Part shown: piece by piece, positions 1-11,149 of the stretch | Layout of the letters: each line of letters opens with the position of its first letter | Numbering within the stretch: the first letter of the stretch is position 1 | NCBI RefSeq assembly: GCF_022378355.1 | Contig: NZ_JAKMAJ010000005.1 | Span: forward strand, 1-64,000 | Source: Brenneria bubanii | Lineage (GTDB): Bacteria; Pseudomonadota; Gammaproteobacteria; Enterobacterales; Enterobacteriaceae | Length of the DNA: 64,000 bases | Direction: 5' to 3' | Position numbers and translations under genes: made by a program | Notes under the pieces: generated by a model | Database searches by the model: none | Told to the model about the DNA's origin: nothing | The model's input: only the letters and a program-made list of their open reading frames with translations

Positions 1-99
1 TTTTTTTATATCGTTAGCCGATACGGTCTTGTGAGTGCCCACACAGATTGTCTGATTAAATTGTTAAAGAGCAGTGCCACATTATCCTGTGGCGCGGGC
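1..99 (-). promoter_or_regulatory. rRNA operon leader with boxA antitermination site
   Basis: Read on the minus strand, positions 73-61 give TGCTCTTTAACAA, the boxA motif of enterobacterial rRNA leaders, followed by the conserved leader stretch containing CAGACAATCTGTGTGGGCAC (about 50-31). BoxA nucleates the Nus-factor antitermination complex on rRNA transcripts. The 16S gene itself is not inside the window: its conserved 5' end (GAGTTTGATC) is absent, so it must start left of position 1. The hemG-rrn order matches E. coli rrnA. Confidence 0.93.
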
Positions 100-104
100 G
101 GCAT

Positions 105-132
105 ATATTATGCTTTTCCGCTGTGAAGTCAA
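105..132 (-). promoter_or_regulatory. rRNA operon P2 promoter
   Basis: On the minus strand a -35 element TTGACT (132-127) and a -10 element TAATAT (110-105) are separated by 16 bp. They lie about 95 bp downstream of P1 and just before boxA. This is the expected geometry for rrn P2, the weaker and more constitutive of the tandem rRNA promoters. Confidence 0.88.
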
Positions 133-201
133 GTGATTATTGCCTGGCTTCTTACTCACCCGGTAACTGCGTAATCGCTGTTGCCGTGTCAGTGGGAGCG
201 C

Positions 202-268
202 ATTATAGGGACTTCTCGGCGCCTGACAAGCGCTAAATGCAAAAAAATGATTGAGTGCGTTTTTTTTC
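202..268 (-). promoter_or_regulatory. rRNA operon P1 promoter with A/T-rich UP element
   Basis: On the minus strand the -35 element TTGTCA (229-224) and -10 element TATAAT (207-202) are 16 bp apart, followed by a GC-rich discriminator GCGC. The block is nearly the same as E. coli rrn P1. Runs of A and T at 241-268 fit an UP element bound by the alpha subunit C-terminal domain. In this promoter class the discriminator makes transcription sensitive to ppGpp/DksA and to the initiating NTP; that regulation is family knowledge. Confidence 0.9.
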
Positions 269-291
269 GGCAACCCGGCGGGAAAACAGCG

Positions 292-831
292 CTACGCCGT
301 CTTTTTGAGCGTTAATTGCCCAAACTCATGCGCAAAACGAGTGACCTGCTCCCAGTCGGTATATTCCACTTCTTTGCTCGAGTCCGTTTCTCCGCCGGTC
401 ATATGCATAATCAGTTGGATCATTATGCGATCGAACCATCGATAGCGCGGATAACGCAGCGCCCCCGCGAACACGCCGCATAAATCAGGCTCCCACGGCG
501 AGTGCAGTAAAAACTTACGCGTATAGGCATTAGTCTGCAATGTACGCTTTTCCGCTTTCCTCGCCGTTAAATTGACGGAAAAAAACGCGCTGGGTATTTG
601 CCGTAAGCGCATCAGATGCCGCTTGATAAACTGATCTACCGCCGGATTAAATCTCCCGTATCGCACTGACGCCCCGATAAGAATCCGATCATATTTAGTC
701 AGATCGATATCATTCGCGCTTAGCAAGCTGATAACGTCGCACTCCAAGGAGCCTTTTAGCGAATTGGAAATATAAGAGGCGATCTCTCTCGTTTGCCCAT
801 CCCTACTGGAAAATAATATCAACGCTTTCAT
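292..831 (-). CDS. hemG: Menaquinone-dependent protoporphyrinogen IX dehydrogenase
   Basis: A 179-residue flavodoxin-like protein that oxidises protoporphyrinogen IX to protoporphyrin IX in haem synthesis, passing electrons to the quinone pool. The N-terminus [18 protein letters not shown] carries the FMN phosphate-binding loop of long-chain flavodoxins. The region around residues 120-140 ([20 protein letters not shown]) matches the insertion that distinguishes HemG from ordinary flavodoxins. Length is within two residues of the E. coli enzyme. It follows trkH by 19 bp, so the two are probably cotranscribed, and it ends about 60 bp before the rRNA P1 promoter, as in E. coli rrnA. Confidence 0.96.
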   Translation of the reverse strand: MKALILFSSRDGQTREIASYISNSLKGSLECDVISLLSANDIDLTKYDRILIGASVRYGRFNPAVDQFIKRHLMRLRQIPSAFFSVNLTARKAEKRTLQTNAYTRKFLLHSPWEPDLCGVFAGALRYPRYRWFDRIMIQLIMHMTGGETDSSKEVEYTDWEQVTRFAHEFGQLTLKKTA

Positions 832-850
832 TACACTGTATCCGCCTGCT

Positions 851-2302
851 TTATTCCCGCCAGAACGTCGGCGTAAACAAGACCAAAAGAGTAAAGACCT
901 CTAAACGACCGAACAGCATCGTCAGGATCAATATCCACTTTGCCGCGTCATTCATTGAGGTAAAGTTGTCCGCGACAACACCCAGCCCCGGACCCAAGTT
1001 ATTCAGCGTGGCGGCGACGGCGGCAAACGCGGAAAAATCATCCACGCCGGTCGCAATCACGGCCAACATACTGACGATAAAGACTAGCGCATACGCGGAA
1101 AAGAAGCCCCATACGGCTTCTAATATCCGCTCTGGCAGCGCGCGATTACCTAGTTTTATGGTGTAGACCGCATTAGGATGAACCAGTCTTTTCAACTCTC
1201 GGGAACCTTGCAGGAAAAGCAGCAGGATGCGAATCACTTTCAAGCCGCCGCCGGTTGACCCCGCACATCCGCCGATGAACGCGGAGCACAGCAACAGCAC
1301 CGGCAGAAAAAGCGGCCAGGAGGCAATGCTATCCGTAGTGAAGCCGGCGGTTGTCGCCATCGACACCACCTGGAAGAAAGCCTGATTTAGCGTTTGCATG
1401 CCAGAGGCATAGATGTTGTGAAACCACAACACAAGGGTACACACCGCAACCAGCGACAGTTGAACGAAGATGAACATCCGAAATTCAGGATCGCGCCAGT
1501 AAACTTTGAGACTACGTCCGCTCAATACCGCAAAATGCAGGCCAAAGTTACAGCCGGAAATCAGTAGGAACACCGCAACGATCGTGTTAATCGTCGGGTT
1601 GTTAAAATAGCCGATACTGGCATCATGGGTAGAAAAGCCCCCCACGGCAACCGTTGAAAAACTATGGCCGATCGCATCAAAAACCGGCATTCCCGCCAGC
1701 CACAGGGATACCGCACACGCCACGGTAAGCAACGCATAGATCAACCATAGCGTTTTCGCCGTATCGGCGATTCTGGGACGCATTTTGTTATCCTTCAGCG
1801 GCCCCGGCATTTCGGCGCGATACAGCTGCATACCCCCAACGCCGAGGATCGGCAGGATAGCGACGGCCAGAACGATGATCCCCATTCCCCCAAACCACTG
1901 CAGCATTTGCCGGTAAAACAAAATGGCCTTGGGTAGTGAATCCAAACCCACCAGCGTCGTAGCGCCTGTGGTGGTCAGCCCGGAGAAAGATTCAAAAAAG
2001 GCGTCCGTTACGCCAAGGTTGGGATGCTCCGCGAAAAGGAAAGGAAGCGCACCCACGCTGCCCAGCACCGTCCAGAATAATACGACGATCAGGAAACCTT
2101 CGCGGGATTTCAACTCATGCTTTTGCTTTCGGTTTGGCAACCAGAGGACAATGCCGATAGTCAGTGCGACCAGAAAAGTTTGCGTGAAAGCCCGCCCGGC
2201 GCCATCACGATAGATCAAGGCCACCAGTCCTGGGATAAACATCGTCCCGGAGAAAAGGATAACCAGCAGACCCACAATACGGGTTATGGCGCGCAAATGC
2301 AT
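851..2302 (-). CDS. trkH: Trk system potassium uptake protein TrkH
   Basis: Integral membrane potassium-translocating subunit of the Trk system; it works with the cytoplasmic NAD/ATP-binding TrkA, which is not in this window. The four pore loops are recognisable by their glycine motifs: TTTGATT, AVGGFST, TTAGFTT and NNLGPGLG, each followed by a membrane helix. I start at the ATG at 2302 ([11 protein letters not shown]), which gives 483 residues as in E. coli and has AAGGA about 10 bases upstream. An in-frame ATG 11 codons earlier is less likely. It lies 41 bp after yigZ in a yigZ-trkH-hemG run. Confidence 0.96.
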   Translation of the reverse strand: MHLRAITRIVGLLVILFSGTMFIPGLVALIYRDGAGRAFTQTFLVALTIGIVLWLPNRKQKHELKSREGFLIVVLFWTVLGSVGALPFLFAEHPNLGVTDAFFESFSGLTTTGATTLVGLDSLPKAILFYRQMLQWFGGMGIIVLAVAILPILGVGGMQLYRAEMPGPLKDNKMRPRIADTAKTLWLIYALLTVACAVSLWLAGMPVFDAIGHSFSTVAVGGFSTHDASIGYFNNPTINTIVAVFLLISGCNFGLHFAVLSGRSLKVYWRDPEFRMFIFVQLSLVAVCTLVLWFHNIYASGMQTLNQAFFQVVSMATTAGFTTDSIASWPLFLPVLLLCSAFIGGCAGSTGGGLKVIRILLLFLQGSRELKRLVHPNAVYTIKLGNRALPERILEAVWGFFSAYALVFIVSMLAVIATGVDDFSAFAAVAATLNNLGPGLGVVADNFTSMNDAAKWILILTMLFGRLEVFTLLVLFTPTFWRE

Positions 2303-2343
2303 TGCAAAAAGTTCCTTAAATGATTCATAAAACAACGTTGGGA

Positions 2344-2958
2344 TTATTGTGAAACTGGCAATAAATGCAACGAACCGCGACTGATATCACGCAACCTTAT
2401 GGCTGCTTCATCCACATCCCTGACCGGAATAGACAAACTCAATGTCACTTCCGCACCGTAATCGCTGTGCAAAATCCGACCGCCGAGATGGTATATCAGT
2501 GATTCAACCTGAGGTAATAATGAATACTCACACCGCAAGCCATACTCTTTCTGTAATACTTTTTCTTGCAACGACATCGTTTTCAGCGCCTGCTGGACTC
2601 CGCCGCCATAGGCCTTAACCAGCCCGCCAGTGCCTAACTGGATTCCGCCGTAGTAACGCACAACGACAGCGGTAATCTCACCGATTCCACTCCCCATCAG
2701 CTGCGCCAACATCGGTTTGCCGGCGGTGCCTGAAGGCTCGCCATCATCAGAAAAGCCGAGCTGCTGGGAGTCATCAGGCGCACCGGCGACATAGGCCCAA
2801 CAATGATGTCTTGCCGCAGGGTGTTGTTCTCTGGTCTGCTGAACAAAGTCTTTCGCCGCATCGACGCCGTTTGTCGGCGCCAGCAGAGTGATAAAACGGC
2901 TTTTCTTGATCTCATCGCTCAGGCTGACAAATGCTGCGGGTATCGGATACGCCTGCAT
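2344..2958 (-). CDS. yigZ: IMPACT/YigZ family protein
   Basis: A 204-residue protein of the UPF0029 (IMPACT) family. The N-terminal half (about 15-120) has the family core, including AARHHCWAYV, SDDGEPSGTAGKP and VVRYYGGIQLGTGGL. The C-terminal part (about 140-200) fits the small DUF1949 domain. Eukaryotic IMPACT regulates translation through GCN1; the bacterial role is not well established, so no reaction is assigned. Its start codon overlaps the pepQ stop codon by one base (TGATG), indicating translational coupling. The pepQ-yigZ-trkH-hemG order is conserved in enterobacteria. Confidence 0.93.
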   Translation of the reverse strand: MQAYPIPAAFVSLSDEIKKSRFITLLAPTNGVDAAKDFVQQTREQHPAARHHCWAYVAGAPDDSQQLGFSDDGEPSGTAGKPMLAQLMGSGIGEITAVVVRYYGGIQLGTGGLVKAYGGGVQQALKTMSLQEKVLQKEYGLRCEYSLLPQVESLIYHLGGRILHSDYGAEVTLSLSIPVRDVDEAAIRLRDISRGSLHLLPVSQ

Positions 2959-4289
2959 CAGGACAGTTTCTGGTCGCGCGTCATGTTTTCAATACGCTGC
3001 TCATGAATAACGATATTATCTTCGATGCGAATACCGCCAAAGGGCTTTAACGCGTCAATCGCCTGCCAGTCAAAATGTTGACTGAATCGGCCTTCTCGCA
3101 AGGGCTCAAGTAGATAATCGATAAAATAGATGCCGGGTTCGATAGTCAACACCATTCCTGGCTCAAGTATCCGCGTGCAGCGCAAGTAGGGATATTGGGA
3201 CGGCGCGGCCAGAGACGTACCCTGGTCATCCTGCATAAATCCGGCGACGTCATGCACCTGTAGCCCCAGCAGGTGTCCCAGCCCATGCGGCAGGAACGGT
3301 CTGGTCAAGCCATTTTCCACCATGGCCTCTTCGCTGATTCCATTAATCAACCGATGCGACTTCAGCAACCTGGCGGTACGCTGATGCATTTGGATATGAT
3401 AATCGGTATAGCGCACCCCCGACTGGATCGTATCAATAAGGGAAAGCTGCTCCTGATTCAAATCTTTTATCAACGCGGCAAAGGCGTTATCGCTCTGTGA
3501 AGAGTAGGTCCGGGTCAGATCGGCCGCGTAGCCATTATACTCGGCGCCGGCATCAATCAGAAAACTACGCACGTCCGACGGAACCTGATGATCTAGCTGG
3601 GTATAATGCAATACCGCCCCATGCTCATTCAGCGCCACAATATTGCCATAAGGTACGTCGGTATCGCGGTGACCAGTCGCGGTAAGGTAAGCCAGATTAA
3701 TATCGAACTCGCTCATGCCGGATAGAAAAGCCTCATGCGCGGCGCGATGACCAACAACCGCGGTTTTCTGCGCTTCCCGCATGCAGGCTAACTCATAGTC
3801 CGTTTTGTAAGCACGGTGATAGTGCAGATAATCCAGTACGCCTTGCGGGTTAATATTTTCGGCAGCGATCCCCAAAGCCAGAGCCCGCTGCGGCGTATAG
3901 CCGAGGTAAGCGACGCGCCGGCGCTGAGCCGGAAGTAATGTCCCAATATCATCGGCATTGCGCAGAACCGATATCTCTACGCCGTCAGTCCAGAAACTTT
4001 CCGGTATGGGCGCGACGTTATGCCAGTAATCCACCGGCGAATAGAACCAGAGTTTCGGCGGGTTGACGCCGTCAACCCATAGCCAGCAATTGGGCACCTG
4101 AGTTACCGGCACCCAGGCTTTAAACTGCGGGTTAACCTTAAAGGGGTAGTCGTGATCGTCCAGGAATACCGTTAATAATTCACCGGAGTGAATCAATAAC
4201 GCGTCCAACCGGTGGCGCGCTAGAACCGCCTGCGCGCGCTGTTGTAACCTAGTCAAATGATGGTGATATAAAGAAGCCAGCTTTTCCAT
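2958..4289 (-). CDS. pepQ: Xaa-Pro dipeptidase PepQ
   Basis: Cytoplasmic metallo-dipeptidase (prolidase, peptidase family M24) that hydrolyses dipeptides with C-terminal proline. The binuclear metal ligands of the family are present: two Asp in [17 protein letters not shown], His in [15 protein letters not shown], Glu in LTIEPGIYF and Glu in GGIRIEDN. It is 443 residues, the same as E. coli. It starts the leftward run pepQ-yigZ-trkH-hemG. In E. coli fadBA is divergent from pepQ; here only a fadA stump remains to its right. Confidence 0.96.
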   Translation of the reverse strand: MEKLASLYHHHLTRLQQRAQAVLARHRLDALLIHSGELLTVFLDDHDYPFKVNPQFKAWVPVTQVPNCWLWVDGVNPPKLWFYSPVDYWHNVAPIPESFWTDGVEISVLRNADDIGTLLPAQRRRVAYLGYTPQRALALGIAAENINPQGVLDYLHYHRAYKTDYELACMREAQKTAVVGHRAAHEAFLSGMSEFDINLAYLTATGHRDTDVPYGNIVALNEHGAVLHYTQLDHQVPSDVRSFLIDAGAEYNGYAADLTRTYSSQSDNAFAALIKDLNQEQLSLIDTIQSGVRYTDYHIQMHQRTARLLKSHRLINGISEEAMVENGLTRPFLPHGLGHLLGLQVHDVAGFMQDDQGTSLAAPSQYPYLRCTRILEPGMVLTIEPGIYFIDYLLEPLREGRFSQHFDWQAIDALKPFGGIRIEDNIVIHEQRIENMTRDQKLS

Positions 4290-4393
4290 AGATATCCCTG
4301 TTTGTCACGGCACGATTTCTCCATTTTAACACAGCAGCCCTTCCACGACAGCGCGGGTACTTCGCGATCTTCGCGGCAACAGCGCGCAGGCTT

Positions 4394-4651
4394 GTGCCTT
4401 GCGAGCATCAGCCGTTTCGAACGCAGGCACAAACATTGCCCGGCACTAACAATCTGGGCGATCGGCAAAGAGAAGAAAAAGTAAATCTGAACGGCGGATT
4501 AATCGGGCGCGGCCACCCGCTGGGGTGTTCCGACGCCCTGAGTTCCACCACATTGATTCATCTGATGGAAAACCGCGATGTGCAGTTTGGCTGCCGCGGC
4601 AATCTGATTGGTATGAGACAGGGGATCACGGCCGTGTTTGAACGGTCGACG
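4394..4651 (+). pseudogene. fadA: 3' remnant of fadA (3-ketoacyl-CoA thiolase); fadB missing
   Basis: An open frame on the plus strand encodes the last part of a FadA-type thiolase. From about 4436 it reads LP....LG.....EKVNLNGG, then [24 protein letters not shown] and finally GITAVFERS, which corresponds to the FadA C-terminus. The GHP histidine is kept. The C-terminal catalytic cysteine motif (CIGLGQG in FadA) is changed to LIGMRQG, and an expected GAR is DAL. In E. coli fadB-fadA fills the space between pepQ and fre in this orientation, and this stump sits exactly where the 3' end of fadA should be. FadB and about 80 percent of FadA are gone. Recognition is by eye. Confidence 0.85.
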
Positions 4652-4678
4652 CGCTGCCGGACAATCCCGCGGGCTGCG

Positions 4679-5380
4679 TTAGATAAACGAAAAAGCATCG
4701 CTGAACATGTGTGCGGAAAGCGCGCCACGCTCATTGCAGAAGCGATCACGGGCAATCTTCGCCATTTCAAAACGCCCGGCGATATAAATGTCCTGCTCGG
4801 CTAATGAACCATAATCCTGTAGTACCGCGCTTAATACCGTGCCGGTTCGCCCCCGCCAGCCTTCTTCCGGCTGTTCAACCACCGGAATCACTTGTAAATT
4901 GGCATACTGCGTAGCTAGCGCTTCCAGTTCGCCGAGGTCATAGAGGTGCTTGCTTTCACGTCCCCCCCAATAGATAGCGATCTGACGTTTCGGCTTCTGA
5001 GCCAGCGCCGTCAGCAAAATCGATCGCGCATACGAAAAACCGGTGCCGCCGGCAATCAGCACCAGCGGGCGCTCGCTCTCTTCGCGCAGCCAGGCTTCAC
5101 CATGCGGGATATCCACCGTTAGCGTTTTTTCTTGCAGGATGCGTTCCATGACCGCCATGGCATAAAGATTCAGCTCAGAAGCACCGATATGCAGCTCAAT
5201 AAAATTTTTCTCCATCGGCGTGGACGCCACAGAGAAAGGCCGCTTATCCCTTTCGTCCATTACCACCATCAGGTACTGGCCGGCACGAAAAGAAAAGGAG
5301 GCCTCTGGTAATAAACGAACCCGATAAACCGTATCGGTTATTGCTTCGACCAAAGTCACTTTACAGCTCAATGTTGTCAT
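4679..5380 (-). CDS. fre: NAD(P)H-flavin reductase Fre
   Basis: Small soluble oxidoreductase that reduces free flavins with NAD(P)H; the reduced flavin serves other enzymes and ferric iron reduction. Flavin-binding [10 protein letters not shown] and [10 protein letters not shown] and the nucleotide-binding [10 protein letters not shown] are present, in the order of the ferredoxin-reductase fold. The chosen ATG at 5380 (MTTLSCKVT) gives 233 residues as in E. coli and follows GAGGG; a longer frame begins four codons upstream. It lies 53 bp after ubiD on the same strand, the standard ubiD-fre pair, and converges on the fadA remnant. Confidence 0.95.
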   Translation of the reverse strand: MTTLSCKVTLVEAITDTVYRVRLLPEASFSFRAGQYLMVVMDERDKRPFSVASTPMEKNFIELHIGASELNLYAMAVMERILQEKTLTVDIPHGEAWLREESERPLVLIAGGTGFSYARSILLTALAQKPKRQIAIYWGGRESKHLYDLGELEALATQYANLQVIPVVEQPEEGWRGRTGTVLSAVLQDYGSLAEQDIYIAGRFEMAKIARDRFCNERGALSAHMFSDAFSFI

Positions 5381-5433
5381 GCATTCCCTCATAGGGTCAT
5401 CAAAAGCAAAACTGGGAACAGAGCAACAGCAGA

Positions 5434-6930
5434 TTAACGCCGGGGTTCTCTGTCACTGAAAATGGCTAGTTCATCCCATATGGCATCAACGCGCGCGCAG
5501 ACCTGAGGATCTTTTTTAATCGGATGTCCCCATTCGCGTTGTGTTTCGCCCGGCCATTTATTGGTGGCATCCAGCCCCATTTTGGAACCCAAACCGGAAA
5601 CCGGTGAGGCAAAATCCAGATAATCTATCGGCGTATTTTCCACCAATACGGTATCCCGTGCCGGATCCATCCGCGTGGTAATCGCCCAGATAACATCTTT
5701 CCAGTCACGGGCATTGATATCATCGTCACAGACAATAACGAACTTGGTGTACATAAACTGCCGTAAAAAAGACCAAACGCCCATCATGACGCGTTTGGCG
5801 TGACCGGCATATTGCTTCTTCATGGTAACGATCGCCAGACGGTAAGAGCAACCCTCCGGCGGCAAATAAAAGTCCACTATTTCGGGAAATTGCTTTTGCA
5901 GAATCGGAACAAAAACCTCATTGAGCGCAACGCCCAATACGGCGGGCTCATCCGGCGGACGTCCGGTATAAGTGGAATGATAAATCGCGTCGCGCCGTTG
6001 GGTGATATGCGTCACCGTGAAGACAGGGAAGTTATCGACTTCATTATAGTAGCCGGTGTGATCGCCGTAAGGGCCCTCCGGCGCCATTTCGCCCGGCTCA
6101 ATATAGCCTTCCAAAACAATTTCCGCGCTGGCCGGCACTTCCAGATCGTTGGACAGGCATTTCACGACTTCGGTTTTATGGCCGCGCAATAAACCGGCAA
6201 ACGCGTATTCGGACAATGAGTCAGGAACCGGCGTGACCGCGGCCAGAATCGTTGCCGGATCCGCGCCCAAGGCGACAGAAACCGGGAAGCGCTGTCCCGG
6301 ATTCTCCTGACACCACTCCTGAAAGTCCAGCGCGCCGCCGCGATGCGACAACCAGCGCATAATCAGCTTGTTTCGGCCTAGCAACTGCTGCCGATATATC
6401 CCCAAATTCTGACGTTCCTGATGCGGTCCGCGGCTGACCGTCAGTCCCCAGGTAACCAGCGGCGCGGCGTCTTCCGGCCAGCAGTGCATGATCGGAATCC
6501 GGCTAAGATCGACGTCTTCACCCTGCCACACCTGCTCCTGACAGGGCGCCGAAGACAATCGCCTGGTCGGCATATTCAGCACCTGACGGAATTTAGGCAT
6601 TTTATCCACCAGGTCGCGAAACCCTTTCGGCGGCTCAGGCTCTTTAAGAAAAGCCAGCAGTTTACCGACTTCGCGCAATGCGCTGACATCTTCCCGCCCC
6701 ATTCCCATGGCGACGCGTTTTGCCGTGCCGAACAAATTGCACAACACCGGCATGCCGTAACCCTTGGGGTTTTCAAACAGCAGCGCCGGGCCGCCCGCAC
6801 GCAAAGTGCGATCGGCTATTTCAGTCATTTCAAGATAGGGATCGATAGGCTGGCTAATACGTTTTAATTCACCCCTCTCTTCCAGCAGCGAGAGGAATTC
6901 GCGTAAGTCACGATATTTCATGCTGATCAT
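5434..6930 (-). CDS. ubiD: 4-hydroxy-3-polyprenylbenzoate decarboxylase
   Basis: UbiD removes the carboxyl group from 4-hydroxy-3-octaprenylbenzoate in ubiquinone synthesis, using prenylated FMN made by UbiX (not in this window). At 498 residues it matches the E. coli enzyme. Characteristic stretches include [54 protein letters not shown] and the acidic [13 protein letters not shown] region. A second in-frame ATG lies three codons in (MKYRDL); E. coli starts at the equivalent upstream position. It is followed by fre, and three further ubiquinone genes (ubiB, ubiJ, ubiE) lie 4 kb away. Confidence 0.96.
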   Translation of the reverse strand: MISMKYRDLREFLSLLEERGELKRISQPIDPYLEMTEIADRTLRAGGPALLFENPKGYGMPVLCNLFGTAKRVAMGMGREDVSALREVGKLLAFLKEPEPPKGFRDLVDKMPKFRQVLNMPTRRLSSAPCQEQVWQGEDVDLSRIPIMHCWPEDAAPLVTWGLTVSRGPHQERQNLGIYRQQLLGRNKLIMRWLSHRGGALDFQEWCQENPGQRFPVSVALGADPATILAAVTPVPDSLSEYAFAGLLRGHKTEVVKCLSNDLEVPASAEIVLEGYIEPGEMAPEGPYGDHTGYYNEVDNFPVFTVTHITQRRDAIYHSTYTGRPPDEPAVLGVALNEVFVPILQKQFPEIVDFYLPPEGCSYRLAIVTMKKQYAGHAKRVMMGVWSFLRQFMYTKFVIVCDDDINARDWKDVIWAITTRMDPARDTVLVENTPIDYLDFASPVSGLGSKMGLDATNKWPGETQREWGHPIKKDPQVCARVDAIWDELAIFSDREPRR

Positions 6931-7151
6931 CGGGGCTGTCTGTGGAATGGGTCATTATAAAGTCTCTTCGACAACCTGTCGCTTCTTAGTGCGGCTATTT
7001 TGTATGGCGGCCTTCCGCGTTTCTCTCAAACCTACGCAAGCCACGTTATTCCTTACTACGATAAAATCGATGTCAGAAATTTCTTACGGACGTTTTTATC
7101 CAGGTCTGCTTTTGTTATGCTTACCCACCGGAATCATAAGTCTGCAAAATT

Positions 7152-7640
7152 ATGGAAGCTTGGTATTTACTGTATTGTAAACGTGGTCAACTGCTACGGG
7201 CGAAAGAACATTTAGAGCGTCAGGATGTCGCTTGCCTGAGTCCGATGATTACGCTAGATAAAATCATACGCGGCAAACGTACCGAAGTTTGTGAACCTCT
7301 GTTTCCAAATTATATGTTTGTGGAATTCGATCCTGAACGCATCCACACAACCACCATCAGCGCCACGCGCGGGGTGAGTAATTTCGTGCGTTTTGGTAAT
7401 GTCCCCGCCACGATTCCTCAGCAGGTGATCAATGACCTGTTACAACATCCGACAGAAGGCGTTACCGACCCGCAAACGCCTCAGCCAGGCGATGAGGTCA
7501 TGATTACGGATGGGGTTTTCACCGGCTTACAGGCTATCTATACCGAGCCGGATGGGGAAGCCCGTTCCATGCTGCTGCTGAATTTGCTGAATAAACAGGT
7601 TCGTCAAAGCATTGATAACCGTCAATTTCAGAAAATGTAA
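7152..7640 (+). CDS. rfaH: Transcription antiterminator RfaH
   Basis: NusG paralogue that boards RNA polymerase at ops sites and suppresses pausing and Rho termination in long surface-polysaccharide operons; its C-terminal domain also recruits ribosomes. At 162 residues it has the usual length. An N-terminal NGN domain is visible ([21 protein letters not shown] split by eye, and [14 protein letters not shown]), and the C-terminal KOW domain includes [14 protein letters not shown]. It stands alone on the plus strand between ubiD and hemB. A JUMPStart/ops element before waaQ at 42.2 kb is its evident local target. Confidence 0.95.
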   Translation: MEAWYLLYCKRGQLLRAKEHLERQDVACLSPMITLDKIIRGKRTEVCEPLFPNYMFVEFDPERIHTTTISATRGVSNFVRFGNVPATIPQQVINDLLQHPTEGVTDPQTPQPGDEVMITDGVFTGLQAIYTEPDGEARSMLLLNLLNKQVRQSIDNRQFQKM

Positions 7641-7641
7641 T

Positions 7642-7670
7642 CGTCAGGAACAACCTGGGCCGTCCTGACG
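7642..7670. terminator. Hairpin between convergent rfaH and hemB
   Basis: CGTCAGGA (7642-7649) pairs perfectly with TCCTGACG (7663-7670) around a 13-base loop. It begins one base after the rfaH stop codon and lies 10 bp before the end of hemB on the other strand. There is no clear T-run on either side, so it is a candidate bidirectional end structure and not a textbook intrinsic terminator. Confidence 0.5.
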
Positions 7671-7680
7671 AAACTCGCCA

Positions 7681-9503
<1,823 letters not shown>

Positions 9504-9525
9504 TTGATGACATAACAGCCGATAG

Positions 9526-10278
9526 CTACGGTGAGGGCTCTTCCGCGTTATTCCGACGGCCTTTGCCTACATAAAACCGAGAGAAAAATACGCCGATCTC
9601 AAACAACATGTACATGGGAATAGCCAACAACGTTTGCGAGAAGACATCCGGCGGCGTCAGCAACATGCCGATGATAAACGCGCCGACCAGCATATAAGGC
9701 CGTTTCTTTTTCAGATCTTCCGGTGTTACCACCCCACTCCAGCACAGCAGCACAATCGCGATAGGCACTTCAAATGAAACGCCGAATGCCATAAACAACG
9801 CCATGACGAAATCCAGGTAGTTGTTGATGTCGGTCGCAATCAACACCCCCTGAGGCGCCGTTTTGGCAAAGAAGCCGAATGCCAGAGGGAAAACCACGAA
9901 ATAGGCGAATGCCATACCGGCATAGAACAACATGCTGCTGGAAACCAGCAAGGGCATCATCAGCCGACGCTCATGCTTGTACAACGCGGGCGCGACAAAT
10001 GCCCAGACCTGATAAAGCACCAACGGCGCCGAAACGAACACCGAAACAATCATGGTGAGTTTTATCGGGGTGAAAAACGGTGACGCCACATCAGTGGCAA
10101 TCATACTGGCCCCAACGGGCAGCTTTTCAATCAGCGGCGCGGAAACCAACTGGTAAATGTCATTAGCAAAATAAACCAATGCCAGAAACACCACCAGCAC
10201 ACAAATAATACTGTTAAGCAACCGCTTACGCAGTTCGATCAGATGACTAATCAGCGGTTGGGTATCTTCAGCGGTCAT
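9526..10278 (-). CDS. tatC: Sec-independent protein translocase subunit TatC
   Basis: Core membrane subunit of the twin-arginine translocase. With TatB it recognises the RR signal peptides of folded cargo. The N-terminal cytoplasmic stretch [15 protein letters not shown] and the conserved FxxExP-like element ([15 protein letters not shown]) are present. Six hydrophobic helices are seen across 250 residues, ending in a charged cytoplasmic tail ([13 protein letters not shown]). It begins three bases after the tatB stop codon, so translation is probably coupled. Confidence 0.96.
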   Translation of the reverse strand: MTAEDTQPLISHLIELRKRLLNSIICVLVVFLALVYFANDIYQLVSAPLIEKLPVGASMIATDVASPFFTPIKLTMIVSVFVSAPLVLYQVWAFVAPALYKHERRLMMPLLVSSSMLFYAGMAFAYFVVFPLAFGFFAKTAPQGVLIATDINNYLDFVMALFMAFGVSFEVPIAIVLLCWSGVVTPEDLKKKRPYMLVGAFIIGMLLTPPDVFSQTLLAIPMYMLFEIGVFFSRFYVGKGRRNNAEEPSP

Positions 10279-10281
10279 AAA

Positions 10282-10806
10282 CTAACGATCATCACTTGGT
10301 TGACGGGCAGAAACGGCAGGAGACTGCTCTGGTTTGATTTTGCTATCGGCGACGGGAACAGGCGTAGCCTCGTGAGCTTCAGGCGAGTGACCGGCCGCAA
10401 CCGGCGAAGGGGCTTGTTCCGCCTCAATCACGCCATCATGAACCGCCTCAGGATCGTTAAGCGCCTGATATGGCGTCGGTTCCGTCGTCATCACCTCGCT
10501 CTGAGGCGATTTATCGGCATAGCTGCGTTTCACCGCCTGCGCCGCGTCCTTCAGCTCATCCATGGAGGCTTTCAACTCCGGCGACAAATTTTGCAATCCG
10601 GCTTTTTCTACTTTCTTCAGGCTATCCTGCAATTCCTGCAGTTTCAGTTCCTGCGACAGTTCATTCTGAACCGTAGACGCCATCGAGCGCAGCATTTTAA
10701 TCCACCCGGCCACGGTTCTAACGGCGACGGGCAGACGTTCCGGCCCAAGGACGACCAAACCAATAACCATCACTAATAGAAGTTCACCAAACCCAATATC
10801 GAACAC
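10282..10806 (-). CDS. tatB: Sec-independent protein translocase subunit TatB
   Basis: Forms the receptor complex with TatC. The N-terminus [26 protein letters not shown] (split by eye) is the single TatA/B-type membrane helix with its flanking Glu and Gly-Pro hinge. An amphipathic helix and coiled segment follow (about 30-90), then a Pro/Glu/Ala-rich low-complexity tail. At 174 residues it is about as long as the E. coli protein (171). Only three bases separate it from tatA. Confidence 0.95.
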   Translation of the reverse strand: MFDIGFGELLLVMVIGLVVLGPERLPVAVRTVAGWIKMLRSMASTVQNELSQELKLQELQDSLKKVEKAGLQNLSPELKASMDELKDAAQAVKRSYADKSPQSEVMTTEPTPYQALNDPEAVHDGVIEAEQAPSPVAAGHSPEAHEATPVPVADSKIKPEQSPAVSARQPSDDR

Positions 10807-10809
10807 CGA

Positions 10810-11067
10810 TTATACCTGCTCTTTGTGCTGGTTTTTTGCCTCGTCCTTCTTAACTTCAGGCTGCTGGTCTGCTATCGATTTAGTCGCGAAATCAGCATCC
10901 TGCTGAGTTTTATCCGCGGCAGACGGCTGTTCGTCGTTCATGGCCTTTTTAAAGCCTTTGATGGATGCGCCCAGATCGGAGCCCAAGGTCCTCAGCTTGT
11001 TGGTTCCAAACAGTAATACAACGATTACCGCGATAATCAACAAGTTCCAAATACTAATACCGCCCAT
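10810..11067 (-). CDS. tatA: Sec-independent protein translocase subunit TatA
   Basis: Pore-forming subunit of the twin-arginine pathway, polymerising around TatBC-bound substrate. [20 protein letters not shown] is the membrane helix, followed by the [14 protein letters not shown] hinge and an amphipathic helix. The hydrophilic tail is rich in Asp, Lys and Gln. I start at the ATG at 11067 (85 residues) behind GAGG; a frame six codons longer exists. It heads tatABCD and lies 82 bp after ubiB. Confidence 0.95.
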   Translation of the reverse strand: MGGISIWNLLIIAVIVVLLFGTNKLRTLGSDLGASIKGFKKAMNDEQPSAADKTQQDADFATKSIADQQPEVKKDEAKNQHKEQV

Positions 11068-11149
11068 AACGTTTACCTCTTTCAAAAAGGGGGGCCACCA
11101 AGATTCTCCCCATTATAGGAGATAATCTTGCTATGCATTATGATCTGCT

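Noticed and set aside
4290-4393. A fadB remnant next to pepQ
   Set aside because: No stretch in any frame resembles the FadB N-terminus or other parts; only the fadA 3' end is supported.
6920-7180. Plus-strand open frames between ubiD and rfaH as small genes
   Set aside because: Their translations are unlike any protein I know and one runs into rfaH in another frame; treated as the rfaH leader and promoter region.
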